A stretch of 64,000 nucleotides of DNA from Bradyrhizobium sp. Ec3.3 (lineage in GTDB: Bacteria > Pseudomonadota > Alphaproteobacteria > Rhizobiales > Xanthobacteraceae): assembly GCF_000472925.1 (NCBI RefSeq), contig NZ_AXAS01000036.1, forward strand, positions 42,190-106,189, given 5' to 3'. The notes below the pieces were generated by a model. The model had not been told where the DNA came from. It ran no database searches and saw only the letters and a list, made by a program, of their open reading frames with translations. Of the stretch, positions 57,672-64,000 are shown piece by piece. The translations under genes were made by a program, and so were the position numbers. Position 1 is the first letter of the stretch. Every line of letters begins with the position of its first letter.

Positions 57672-57866
57672 CTAGTCCTCGCTCGAGGCTGCCGACCGGT
57701 TGTTCAGATAGGCCTGGGACAGCAGGAAGAACAGCGCGCGTTCACCCTGATACTTGGCCGCCGGACGGGTGCGCTCGAAGCCATCGGCAAACAGCTTGCC
57801 TGACTGGTCGCAAACCTGCCACCGCCAGCCAAATCGCTTGCGTCTCGTTAGGACCACTTCGAACAT
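57672..57866 (-). CDS. small conserved hypothetical protein, 64 residues
   Basis: From ATG 57866: FEVVLTRRKRFGWRWQVCDQ, then SGKLFADGFERTRPAAKYQG and ERALFFLL. Small Bradyrhizobium proteins of this pattern (a W-R-W-x-V-x-D strand pair, then 'R-x-A-A-K-Y') are familiar. The frame is open to 57986 but the conserved part begins at this ATG. Basic, no signal peptide. Function unknown; a nucleic-acid or DUF1508-like 'YegP' fold is conceivable. Confidence 0.62.
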   Translation of the reverse strand: MFEVVLTRRKRFGWRWQVCDQSGKLFADGFERTRPAAKYQGERALFFLLSQAYLNNRSAASSED

Positions 57867-58313
57867 GCCGATGGGTTGCGCCCCCTGCTCGTTGCCGGCC
57901 ACGCGAGGCGAAGACAGACGACCCGCGCATCCGGCCCCCTTGGACGGATGCCAGAGATATAACGCAGCAGGAGCGAAAGAGAACAAAATTGATTATCGGA
58001 ATTGCGTTGCTGGTGCGGTGTTTCCCCAGGCCTTGCGCCTGAAGACGATTTTGGTAGCGCTTTCGCACGCGCATGCAAATCGGAACTCACGCCTGGAGGT
58101 GCGGTGAGGAGAGACTCACCGGTCATCCAGGCCAAAATCTCAGCCGCCGACTCGCGCCTGCAAATGCGCGGGATAACGATTGCCCTCGCTTCGAGACGGT
58201 ATAGCTTTCGCGATCGCGCCGAGCGGTCGACGAGCGCCTGGCCGGCATTTCGTGCGCTGGATGAGAAGCGGGCGAGGTAAGAAGGCTTCGCTGTCCCGTT
58301 CACACTGAACGCG
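57867..58313. other. spacer without a supported gene
   Basis: 447 bases. Frames on both strands (for example 58002-58280 plus) lack a domain pattern and SD. It should hold the promoter of the 57672 gene; the other side faces the stop of the 58314 gene. No tRNA, repeat or hairpin of note was recognised. Confidence 0.45.
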
Positions 58314-59390
58314 TCAGCGCGCGACGACTTCGACTTCGCCGTCGACGCCGTTGACGACGTTGAAGCCGCGCTCATAGACCTTGCCCTCGTTCTTGGCGAT
58401 GGCGCGGTATTCGCCTTCGGAGAGCACGACCTTCGGGAAGGCGCCGATCGATTCCTTGATCACGTCGCCGCCGGGGGTGAGCACCGACCAGGCGGTGTTG
58501 GCGAGCGCCTCGCCGCCCTTGTCGCTGACGAGTTTCAGCGTGATCACGGCGGCGCGGTGGGTGATGGTCACGTCGGTGAGCTTGCCGGCCTGCACGCGGA
58601 TGTCGGAGCGCACCACCGAGTTGGCGTCGCCGTAGTTGGAGATGATGTAGTACGTGCCCTCCGGCAGCAGCACGACGTCGCCGGCGGCAACGTTCGGCAC
58701 CAACGAGGAGCGCTCGCCGCCTTCGAACTGGCTGCCCTTGTAGATCGCGAACGAGATCTGGTTCTGCGGAATGCGACTGGTGCCGACGCGGCCCTCGATG
58801 CGCAGGCCTCCCGCCGGCAGCACGAAGGCCTCGCGGTCGGTCTCGGCTTTCAGGCTCACCGTGCGCACGGCGCTGACGAGACCGAAGGCCACGTGCACGA
58901 CGTAATTGCCGGGCGGCAGCACGATGTTGGGCGTGGCGTTGCGATCCTCACGGATCAGCTTGAACGTGCCGTTCTCGTCGGGGCGGTCGGCAAACACCCG
59001 CCACACCAGCCCGCTGGTGATCGGCGGCAGATCCTTGCCGTATTTAGCGGTCAGCGACAGCACGGCCTGGCCGGGCGCAGCAGCTCCCATGGGCGCGGCC
59101 GGCGGGACGGTCGCGACCGAGGGCGGGATGGTGGGAGATGCCGGCTGCGTCAGCGTCGGCGGCAGGCTCGGCGGCGCCGCGCCCGGGCCCGAGGGCGGCG
59201 CGAGGCTGACGGCCGCACCGGGATCGGGCACGGCGGCCGGTGGCACCGGCGGCGGGCGGTCGGAGAACAATTGCGCGTGAGCGGCGCCATCGCCGAGGAA
59301 GCAGGCAAGCAAAACGGCCGGCAGCAGCCATCCGCCGCGCCGCCACCGTCTGATGCCGTCACCCCCGAAAATCATGTACGTGCTTTTCAC
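58314..59390 (-). CDS. exported protein with Pro-rich linker and beta-sandwich repeats
   Basis: 358 residues from GTG 59390 (ATG 59375 possible). Signal/anchor WLLPAVLLACFLGDGAAHA-Q, a Pro/Ala-rich linker (residues 45-100), then three similar beta-sandwich units: ATPNIVLPPGNYVVHVAFG, VAAGDVVLLPEGTYYIISNY, and FPKVVLSEGEYRAIAKNEGK, each with a 'L-P/S-x-G-x-Y' turn as in carboxypeptidase-regulatory-like domains. Widely present in Bradyrhizobium. Probably a periplasmic or surface structural protein; no catalytic motif. Confidence 0.75.
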   Translation of the reverse strand: MKSTYMIFGGDGIRRWRRGGWLLPAVLLACFLGDGAAHAQLFSDRPPPVPPAAVPDPGAAVSLAPPSGPGAAPPSLPPTLTQPASPTIPPSVATVPPAAPMGAAAPGQAVLSLTAKYGKDLPPITSGLVWRVFADRPDENGTFKLIREDRNATPNIVLPPGNYVVHVAFGLVSAVRTVSLKAETDREAFVLPAGGLRIEGRVGTSRIPQNQISFAIYKGSQFEGGERSSLVPNVAAGDVVLLPEGTYYIISNYGDANSVVRSDIRVQAGKLTDVTITHRAAVITLKLVSDKGGEALANTAWSVLTPGGDVIKESIGAFPKVVLSEGEYRAIAKNEGKVYERGFNVVNGVDGEVEVVAR

Positions 59391-59609
59391 CGAAAACGCG
59401 GCAAATTCAAGCCACCGGAACCCCGGGAAACACCTGTTTCTGGAACGGGCGGAACCTCAAATGGTTAGTCTTGCGGCAACCAGCCATCGCCATACTCCTG
59501 CCCAGTGCCCTCCCCAAAGCGGCATAAACCATGCTTCGCTGTGTTTCTGGCGGGGCTGGATCGCGGTGCCTAGTCTGGTTAGCGTCAGTTGGGTCGTAGG
59601 AGATCTTCG

Positions 59610-60713
59610 GTGCTGGATATGTTGAAGGGTCGCGGCGCGAACGGCTCCAACGGTGCGAACAGCGAAAAGGTGGGGCTCGGCAGCATTCGTCGTCCGGTCA
59701 TCGGCCTTGCGCTCGGCGGCGGTGCGGCGCGTGGCTTTGCCCATATCGGTATTTTGAGAACGCTGCTCGCCAACGGAATAGTGCCGAACGTCGTGGTCGG
59801 CACTTCGATCGGCGCGGTAGTCGGCGGCGCTTATGCCTCAGGTCATCTCGACACGCTCGAGGACTGGGCCCGCAGCTTCCAGGGCGTGCGCAACATCCTC
59901 TCCTATCTCGACATTCGCCTCAATGGCTCCGGCCTGATCGGCGGTGAGAAGCTCGCAACCCGACTGGAGGCAGCGATCGGCCAGACCCTGATCGAGGATC
60001 TGTCGATCAAGTTCGCCACGGTCGCCACCGAAGTCCGCACCGGCCACGAGATCTGGCTGACTCGCGGCCGCATGGTCGAGGCGATGCGCGCTTCGTACGC
60101 GCTGCCGGGCATCTTCGCGCCGGTGCTGATCGGCGACCGCTGGTTGGTCGACGGCGCGCTGGTTAACCCGGTGCCGGTCTCCGCGGCGCGGGCGCTGGGC
60201 GCGGAAATCGTCATCGCCGCAAATCTTTCCAGCGACATCTTCACCCATTCCACGACCATCTATTCACACGGCGCGATGGCCGCCCCGGTCGAGCCGGCAG
60301 CAACCGAGGACGCGGCGGCCAAGGACGGCGCCAAGGATACCACCAAGCGGCGCTTCCCGAGATTTTTCTCGCCCGAGCGCACCGTGAAGCGCGAGTTCTT
60401 CGGCGGCGGCGGACGGCCCGGCATCTCCTCGGTAATGGTGGATGCCTTCAACATCATGCAGGACCGCATCACCCGCGCGCGCCTTGCGGGCGATCCGCCG
60501 GACATGCTGATCACGCCGCGGGTCGGCCAGATCGGCTGGTTCGACTTCCACCGCGCCGACGATCTGATCGCCTTCGGCACCCGCGCCGCCGAGCGCGCGA
60601 TCGACTCCATCCAGGAGGCGATCCACGTGCTGGCGCCGGCGCCGGAAGGCACCGCGCCCAAGACTGACCAGAACAAGACTGATCAAAACAAGGCCGAGAA
60701 AGTCAGCGAATGA
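59610..60713 (+). CDS. patatin-like phospholipase (RssA-type)
   Basis: 367 residues from GTG 59610, eight bases after GGAGA. The lipase dyad is S66 in VVVGTSIGAVVGG (G-x-S-x-G) and D181 in RWLVDGALVNPVPV (D-G-A); the oxyanion motif is LALGGGAARGFAHIG. The C-terminal half has an insertion (residues about 230-280, Ala/Lys-rich) and a Lys/Asp/Gln tail. No signal peptide. It hydrolyses membrane lipids or acyl esters in the cytoplasm. Convergent with the CBS gene, three-base gap. Confidence 0.92.
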   Translation: MLDMLKGRGANGSNGANSEKVGLGSIRRPVIGLALGGGAARGFAHIGILRTLLANGIVPNVVVGTSIGAVVGGAYASGHLDTLEDWARSFQGVRNILSYLDIRLNGSGLIGGEKLATRLEAAIGQTLIEDLSIKFATVATEVRTGHEIWLTRGRMVEAMRASYALPGIFAPVLIGDRWLVDGALVNPVPVSAARALGAEIVIAANLSSDIFTHSTTIYSHGAMAAPVEPAATEDAAAKDGAKDTTKRRFPRFFSPERTVKREFFGGGGRPGISSVMVDAFNIMQDRITRARLAGDPPDMLITPRVGQIGWFDFHRADDLIAFGTRAAERAIDSIQEAIHVLAPAPEGTAPKTDQNKTDQNKAEKVSE

Positions 60714-60716
60714 GGC

Positions 60717-61145
60717 TTAGGCCGTCTTGATGTAGTCGCGCAGGGCTTCCTGCTCGGTCTCGTATTCGCGCACGCGCCATTTGACGATGTCGCCGATCGA
60801 GATCAGGCCAACCACCTTGCCATTATCGATGACCGGCAGATGTCGGAACTTGCCAGTGGTCATCATCTCCATGATCGCGGAGACCGTGTCGGTGTCCTTG
60901 CAGGTCACGACCTTCCGGGTCATGACGCTCGAGACCGGCTCCTCCAGCACGCCGGCGCCCCGCTCGCCCAGCACGCGCACGATGTCGCGTTCCGACAGGA
61001 TGCCTTCGAGCCGGCTCTGATTCATCACCAGCACCGCGCCGATCTTCTTCTCCCCGAGCAGCTTGATTGCGGCCGACATCTTTGCGTCGGGCTCGACGGT
61101 CATGATCTGGTGGCCCTTGGTGTCGAGGATAGAACGTACCGTCAT
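60717..61145 (-). CDS. tandem CBS-domain protein
   Basis: 142 residues with GGGAGG upstream. Two CBS motifs: KMSAAIKLLGEKKIGAVLVM with EGILSERDIVRVLGERG, and TVSAIMEMMTTGKFRHLPVI with VVGLISIGDIVKWRV. A Bateman pair binding AMP/ATP or another nucleotide is expected. It stands alone, with no enzyme domain, so it acts as a sensor or partner. Cytoplasmic. Confidence 0.95.
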   Translation of the reverse strand: MTVRSILDTKGHQIMTVEPDAKMSAAIKLLGEKKIGAVLVMNQSRLEGILSERDIVRVLGERGAGVLEEPVSSVMTRKVVTCKDTDTVSAIMEMMTTGKFRHLPVIDNGKVVGLISIGDIVKWRVREYETEQEALRDYIKTA

Positions 61146-61335
61146 TGCCGCCTCCCTGAATCCTACCCGGCCCTCTAAGCTTGGGCCGGACTTGTTCGCG
61201 AGTCTTCAACTAACAGTCTCAATGCCGGTTTCATTCTCAGGCGCTGCGCGAAGCAGGGCCGCTACCGGCTTGTCGCATCACGACATTCTTCGCATGCGAT
61301 GATGGATGAAATCGCCCCATCCCGCAAGCGTCGCT

Positions 61336-62313
61336 TCAAACGCGGTCTGAAATGTCCTGTGATGACGCATCTGCAGCATTGGGGCGCGCGCGCGGCACGG
61401 GATCGAAAAGCGAGAACAGCAGAAGGCCTGCGAAGAAGCCGCCGATATGCGCCTGCCAGGCGACGGTTGCGCCCTCGGTGTCGACCCCGATGGCCCCGAT
61501 GCCGAAGATGATGTTGACGCCGAACCACACCGCGAGAAAACCCATCACCCGCCCGTCCCGCAGCGCCCGCGACAGCGGCAGCGCCGGCACTTTTGCCGCT
61601 GTGTCGGCATCGCTACGGCTGAAGGACAGGAAGCTGCCGCGCACGAACGCAAAGCGGATCGCGGCCGCCATGGCGCCGGATACCGACGCCGACGCCCCGA
61701 TCATCGGCGCCACCGCATGCTCATGGGTGAGCAGATGGGCAAGCGCGCCGGCCGCCGCCGTCACCGCCAGGAACAGGTAGAAGCGCACCGGCCCGAAGCG
61801 CCGCGCCAGCGCGCTGCCGAACGGCAACAGCCACAGCACGTTGAAGCCGAGATGGGTGAGATTGGCGTGGAGCAGAGAATAGGTGACGAAGGTCCATACC
61901 TTCGCACCGGCGCCGCCGGGGATCGCCAGGTTGAGCAGCGAAGAATCGTAGCGCTTCGGGATGAAGCCGAAGACGTCGATGGTCCAGTTTTCGAGTTCAG
62001 GCGGCAGCAGCACCCGCAGATGGATCACCGCCAGCAGCGCGATGTAGGCCGTCAGCGCGCCCGGCAGCGTCAAAACCGGCTCGCGCCGCGCGTCCTGAAG
62101 TGCGGCCGGTTCATCCGGCGGAGAATTTGGCGGGGCGTCCAAGGGATTTTTGGCTTTCAAAGCGCGAACAGTGCGACAAGCGTGGAGATAGTCGCCTTTG
62201 CCCACCCCGTGCAAGTGCACAAAAGGAAAAGGGAGGGCCCTGGGAAAGCCCTCCCTGTCCGTGTCGGCCTTCCGGGACTTGGAGGAAAAAGGTGTATCCC
62301 CACCCCTCCCCAC
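61336..62313 (-). CDS. rhomboid-family intramembrane serine protease
   Basis: Up to 325 residues. About six membrane helices. Catalytic Ser in MIGASASVSGAMAAAIRFAF (G-x-S) and His in WQAHIGGFFAGLLLFSL; the first loop carries WTFVTYSLLHANLTHLGFNV. The start is uncertain: the open frame extends to ATG 62313, but the first 60 residues are low-similarity, Pro/Lys-rich, so GTG or TTG starts between 62210 and 62130 are plausible. Cleaves transmembrane substrates; substrate unknown. The C-terminus is a disordered tail. Confidence 0.82.
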   Translation of the reverse strand: MGRGGDTPFSSKSRKADTDREGFPRALPFPFVHLHGVGKGDYLHACRTVRALKAKNPLDAPPNSPPDEPAALQDARREPVLTLPGALTAYIALLAVIHLRVLLPPELENWTIDVFGFIPKRYDSSLLNLAIPGGAGAKVWTFVTYSLLHANLTHLGFNVLWLLPFGSALARRFGPVRFYLFLAVTAAAGALAHLLTHEHAVAPMIGASASVSGAMAAAIRFAFVRGSFLSFSRSDADTAAKVPALPLSRALRDGRVMGFLAVWFGVNIIFGIGAIGVDTEGATVAWQAHIGGFFAGLLLFSLFDPVPRARPNAADASSQDISDRV

Positions 62314-62433
62314 GGCCCGTGACCAAACTGTTTGACGCCTTGTGTACAGGCCCCGCCGAGAACCTGGAGTAAAGCAGCGCGGCTTGCGACCACGGCGACC
62401 ATAGCAGCCGCGCGAACGGGTTAAAGCCCATCG

Positions 62434-62448
62434 TTAATTTAACGTTAA
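62434..62448. promoter_or_regulatory. perfect CtrA-box consensus (TTAA-N7-TTAA) in the spacer before the PAS_5 gene
   Basis: TTAATTTAACGTTAA fits TTAA-N7-TTAA exactly, preceded by another GGTTAAAG at 62419. It lies 150 bases upstream of the PAS_5 start and about 120 bases from the rhomboid start. The spacer 62314-62599 is otherwise unremarkable. Confidence 0.45.
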
Positions 62449-62599
62449 CGACGCAAAGGCCCGTCCCTGGGGGCCAAAAACGCGCCTGCGGCATGGACGC
62501 TGCAGATCCGCTCCTGCACAACAAAGAAGGGGACCCGAGGTGCACTGAAGCGGGACAAGTCTGTCCCACGACGTGCAGCCGAGGGGCGAGCGTAGAGTC

Positions 62600-63154
62600 A
62601 TGAAACATCCGTCAAGCCGCGAATTCTTCGCCTACTGGGACGACAAGCGCGGCACCGCGCGGGCGCCTGACCGTGCCGATATCGATCCGGCCGCCGTCCG
62701 CGGGCTGCTCGGCGACATCTTTGTCCTGTCCTGCGAGCCGACGCTCGGCTTCCCCTTCCGCGTCGCCGGCACGCGCGTCTGCGCACTCGCCGGACGTGAC
62801 CTCAAGGACCAGAGCTTTGCCGCGCTCTTTACGCGCGAAAGCCGCACCGAGATCGAGGAGATCACTGCCATCGTCGCCGAGGAGACGCTCGGCGCCATCG
62901 CCGGCCTCACCGCGACGCGGCAGGACGGAACGCGCGCCCATCTCGAGCTCTTGCTGCTGCCCTTCAACGCGCGCCCGCATACGCCGGTCAGCGTCACCGG
63001 TGTGCTCGCCCCGTTCGACGACGAATATGGCGCGCTCGGCGAATTCGCCCTCACCTCCTGGCGCTATCTGCACCAGCCGGAGAAGCTGTTGCCTCGCGCC
63101 ATCCGCAAGCTGCAGATCGCGCGCGGATTGATGGTATATGAGGGGCTGAGATAA
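62600..63154 (+). CDS. PAS_5-family protein
   Basis: 184 residues from ATG 62600. The domain (FFAYWDDKRGTARAPDRADI, DIFVLSCEPTLGFPFRVAGT, LAGRDLKDQSFAALFTRESR, LLLPFNARPHTPVSVTGVLA) is the PAS_5/DUF1489-like one-domain family of alphaproteobacteria, which also occurs at the N-terminus of the 54248 protein. No output domain. It may sense a small ligand or act in cell-cycle control (MopJ-like in Caulobacter). ATG 62600 is chosen over 62573 because the domain starts there. Confidence 0.85.
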   Translation: MKHPSSREFFAYWDDKRGTARAPDRADIDPAAVRGLLGDIFVLSCEPTLGFPFRVAGTRVCALAGRDLKDQSFAALFTRESRTEIEEITAIVAEETLGAIAGLTATRQDGTRAHLELLLLPFNARPHTPVSVTGVLAPFDDEYGALGEFALTSWRYLHQPEKLLPRAIRKLQIARGLMVYEGLR

Positions 63155-63183
63155 ACGCCCGCTTCGGGCGCGCGGGAAACAAC

Positions 63184-63693
63184 GTGCAATCACATTGGCG
63201 CCGCGCCAAGCCCTCCGATCTGCCGGCGATCATCGCGATCGCGACGGCCATCCATCCCGATCTGCCGGAGCGCGCCGACGTCCTTGCGGAGAAGATGAGC
63301 TTGTTTCCGGAAGGTTGCGGGGTGCTCATCGCGGGCGACGATGTCTTTGGCTACGGCATTGCTCATCCCTGGACGCTCCACCGGATTCCGCCGCTCGACG
63401 ACTTCCTGCAAAGACTGCCGCTCGCGCCCGACTGCCTCTACGTGCATGACGTCGCGGTGATGCCTGCCTCACGCGGCAGTCGCGTCGCGACATCGTACAT
63501 CGAGATGCTCGTACGCCTGGCGCGCGCGAACGGAATCGAACATCTCGCGCTCGTCTCCGTCTACGACACCTCTCCGTTCTGGGCGCGCCATGGTTTTCGC
63601 GTGATCGCGCCCGACGCGGCGTCGCGCATCAAGCTGGCGTCCTATGGCGAAGGCGCGAGATACATGATCCGCGATCTCGATCAGCGCGGTTGA
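63184..63693 (+). CDS. GNAT-family N-acetyltransferase
   Basis: 169 residues from GTG 63184. Acetyl-CoA motif LYVHDVAVMPASRGSRVATS (V-x-P-x-x-R-x-x-R/G), followed by HLALVSVYDTSPFWARHGFR, the alpha-4/beta-6 signature. N-terminal HWRRAKPSDLPAIIAIATAI is the usual GNAT opening. Cytoplasmic; substrate unknown. It lies 29 bases after the PAS_5 gene and may be co-transcribed. Confidence 0.9.
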   Translation: MQSHWRRAKPSDLPAIIAIATAIHPDLPERADVLAEKMSLFPEGCGVLIAGDDVFGYGIAHPWTLHRIPPLDDFLQRLPLAPDCLYVHDVAVMPASRGSRVATSYIEMLVRLARANGIEHLALVSVYDTSPFWARHGFRVIAPDAASRIKLASYGEGARYMIRDLDQRG

Positions 63694-63786
63694 ACGGCGC
63701 CTAAAGCGGGATGGGGTTAGGTTGAATCGATTTGGGATTGAACGAAGCCGCTGTCGCGGCATGTAGGGAGCCATAGCAAGGATTGC

Positions 63787-63839
63787 CTCCTGTCTGAGAG
63801 GATTGCGGGTTTTCAAAGCCCAACCCTTCAGACAGGAGG
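63787..63839 (+). promoter_or_regulatory. hairpin enclosing the integrase ribosome-binding site
   Basis: CCTCCTGTCTGA (63787-63798) is a perfect inverse of TCAGACAGGAGG (63828-63839), twelve base pairs with a 29-base loop. The AGGAGG at 63834-63839 is the Shine-Dalgarno for the ATG at 63847. In read-through RNA the site would be folded away, limiting integrase production from outside promoters. Confidence 0.65.
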
Positions 63840-63846
63840 TTTTCCG

Positions 63847-64000
63847 ATGGCTGAGATCAGCCCACTTCGCCGCCGCATGATCGAGGACATGACGGTCCGC
63901 AATCTGTCACCGGCGACGCAGCAATCCTACCTCAACGCCGTAGCGAAGTTGAGCCGGTATTTCGGTCGCTCTCCCGACCGCCTTGACCTGGAGGATATCC
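63847..64000 (+). CDS. IS91-associated type tyrosine recombinase/integrase, N-terminus only (runs off the window)
   Basis: Only 51 residues are visible from ATG 63847. They read EISPLRRRMIEDMTVRNLSP, then ATQQSYLNAVAKLSRYFGRS and DLEDI, the SAM-like core-binding domain that opens the tyrosine recombinases usually found just upstream of an IS91-family transposase. The catalytic R-H-R-Y residues lie beyond the edge. A perfect AGGAGG is seven bases upstream but locked in a hairpin. The region 63694-63786 before it is probably the left end of the element. Confidence 0.8.
   Translation, partial: MAEISPLRRRMIEDMTVRNLSPATQQSYLNAVAKLSRYFGRSPDRLDLEDI

Noticed and set aside
1..64000. CRISPR arrays, toxin-antitoxin pairs, restriction systems, rRNA operons
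   Set aside because: No regularly spaced repeats, no recognisable Cas, toxin, antitoxin, methylase/nuclease pair or rRNA sequence was seen.

Overview
The window looks like chromosomal DNA of Bradyrhizobium or a very close relative (Hyphomicrobiales, Alphaproteobacteria). Reasons: high GC with strong third-position GC bias, many small secreted or membrane proteins of types familiar from that genus, the neighbourhood of a NifU-like protein, folE and hisI, an Omp25/31-type porin, DUF2336 and PAS_5 proteins, and dispersed palindromes of the 'cgtcattgcgag / cgtcattccggg / gcatgatc' kinds common in Bradyrhizobium spacers. This assignment is inference from recognition, not from a search.

Layout. 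1-7.3 kb: a polyamine-type ABC binding protein (cut by the left edge) divergent from a LysR regulator; a spacer-rich stretch with very small ORFs; a second LysR regulator divergent from an MBL-fold hydrolase/alpha-beta hydrolase pair. 7.3-14.5 kb: a class III cyclase/TolB-like/TPR protein and a secreted Ig-like protein, tRNA-Tyr, rlmB, three small secreted proteins, tRNA-Thr, and a single HEAT-like gene enclosed by tRNA-Thr and a copy of the tRNA's 3' end. 14.5-29 kb: a PVA-dehydrogenase-like quinohaemoprotein, two methyltransferases, a dienelactone-hydrolase-like gene broken by one amber codon, a chemoreceptor, a GNAT, several small genes, the porin, a lipoprotein, a TPR protein, a beta-lactamase-fold hydrolase and an S10 peptidase. 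29-34 kb: NAD kinase, then a stand-alone response regulator, an Hpt protein, a DUF2336 protein and a lytic transglycosylase, with CtrA-box-like sequences at some of their starts. 33.7-37.4 kb: hisI, folE, a NifU-like protein, a ClpP-fold-like periplasmic protein and yidD. 37.5-48.6 kb: an APC permease coupled to an unknown exported protein, further exported proteins, a GrlR-like protein, an MFS exporter, a second ClpP-fold-like protein, thrS and a winged-helix-like protein. 48.8-57.6 kb: a large autotransporter, a nitroreductase, a family VIII-type esterase, a PAS-GGDEF-EAL protein and a decayed quinone oxidoreductase. 57.6-64 kb: secreted protein, patatin phospholipase, CBS protein, rhomboid protease, PAS_5 protein, GNAT and the start of an IS91-associated type integrase whose ribosome-binding site lies inside a hairpin.

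Most of the window is core housekeeping and envelope genes. Accessory signals are concentrated at 2.3-3.8 kb (small ORFs), 7.4-10 kb (lower-GC cyclase block), 13.35-13.95 kb (tRNA-flanked mini-insertion), 48.8-52.2 kb (autotransporter) and 63.7 kb to the end (mobile element). Two genes carry single-base lesions (17526 nonsense; about 57033 one-base deletion). No CRISPR array, toxin-antitoxin pair or complete prophage was seen. The best candidates for undescribed biology are the tRNA-Thr mini-insertion with one HEAT-like cargo gene, the C-x-S-x-C periplasmic ClpP-like paralogs, the permease-coupled FFWFR-tailed exported protein, and the set of unannotated 23-57 residue proteins.
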